A stretch of DNA of 5,830 nucleotides, taken from positions 1 through 5,830 of the forward strand of contig SLFB01000242.1 in NCBI GenBank assembly GCA_007124475.1. Reading direction: 5' to 3'. Below the pieces are notes generated by a model, which was given only the letters and a program-made list of their open reading frames with translations, had not been told where the DNA came from and made no database searches. Below, one piece after another: positions 5,484 to 5,830 of the stretch (position 1 is its first letter; each line of letters opens with the position of its first letter). A program made the position numbers and the translations under genes. The stretch is from Vibrio sp. (GTDB taxonomy: Bacteria; Pseudomonadota; Gammaproteobacteria; Enterobacterales; Vibrionaceae).

Positions 5484-5830
5484 TTAACGAATCAAAAGTA
5501 GTGGAACGTTGGATTCAATGATGATTTTTGTGGTGTTGCTACCTACAAAAAACTGACGCAGTTTTGAGTGACCATAAGCGCCCATCACAATCATTCCCAA
5601 CTGATGATGCTGTTGATAATCGAGAATCGCGCGGTGCACGTCACCAGTTAAGCTGGCTTCTACCACATTGACGCCATGAGTGCGCAACTTTTCCGCTGCG
5701 CTAGCAAACGCGGTCGCTTTTTCATCTGAGTCTTCGACCATCACTAAGTGACAAGTCAGCCCTTTGAGTAGCGGAGTATTGATCGCTTTTTCAACCAGCT
5801 TTTGGCTCACTTCACTGCCATCAAACGCTA
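5484..5830 (-). CDS. Universal stress protein (Usp), C-terminal part
   Basis: The gene is cut by the right edge of the window. The frame stays open to the last bases, where it reads AFDGSEVSQK, the usual first-strand region of a Usp domain. A GTG at 5808-5810 is therefore an internal valine codon and not the start. The C-terminal part contains GAYGHSKLRQFFVGS, which fits the G-2x-G-9x-G-S/T nucleotide-binding motif of ATP-binding Usp proteins, followed by the final strand VPLLLIR and a TAA stop. About 114 residues are visible, most of one domain. The family forms cytoplasmic dimers that bind ATP or other nucleotides and help cells survive stress. The AFDGSE opening is also typical of the second domain of tandem Usp proteins, so a further domain may lie outside the window. 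It converges with the BCCT gene and shares its terminator. Confidence 0.9.
   Translation of the reverse strand, partial: AFDGSEVSQKLVEKAINTPLLKGLTCHLVMVEDSDEKATAFASAAEKLRTHGVNVVEASLTGDVHRAILDYQQHHQLGMIVMGAYGHSKLRQFFVGSNTTKIIIESNVPLLLIR

Noticed and set aside
5808..5810. GTG as the start of the universal stress protein gene
   Set aside because: The frame continues upstream with AFDGSE, which is conserved in the family, so the codon is an internal valine and the gene leaves the window.

Overview
The window reads as chromosomal DNA of a marine or estuarine gammaproteobacterium, most likely a Vibrio or close relative. The evidence is an AT-leaning base composition, a small membrane protein resembling the family named after Vibrio cholerae VC0807, a BCCT osmolyte carrier next to a universal stress protein gene, and two copies of a palindromic intergenic repeat of a kind I associate with Vibrionaceae. 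That placement is from memory of the families; no search was run.

Layout. The first 30 bases look like the 3' end of a plus-strand gene. Bases 31-371 hold no convincing gene. They contain a 200-base imperfect-palindrome repeat, an unusually long perfect-stem bidirectional terminator, and a 45-base inverted-repeat element. A minus-strand gene for a six-helix membrane protein (372-1055) follows. It is divergent from a plus-strand three-gene operon (1357-3439): a short GntR/YtrA-type repressor, an ABC-transporter ATPase and an ABC-2-type permease. These genes overlap by 4 and 1 bases, so they are surely translated together. A perfect 12+12 inverted repeat covers the predicted -10 and start point of the operon promoter and is a strong candidate for the repressor's operator.

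Bases 3440-3737 hold a second, shorter copy of the palindromic repeat and the leader of a BCCT-family transporter (3738-5381) that starts with GTG. A terminator at 5437-5467 is shared with a convergent minus-strand universal stress protein gene, which runs off the right end of the window.

How they work together. The operon is a self-contained, probably autoregulated ABC export or envelope-stress module with unknown substrate. The BCCT carrier probably imports betaine or a related compatible solute with sodium. Its neighbour is a nucleotide-binding stress protein, so the right half has a stress-adaptation flavour. Nothing here is clearly a new multi-gene system. The least explained material is the set of intergenic palindromes and the substrate of the ABC module.
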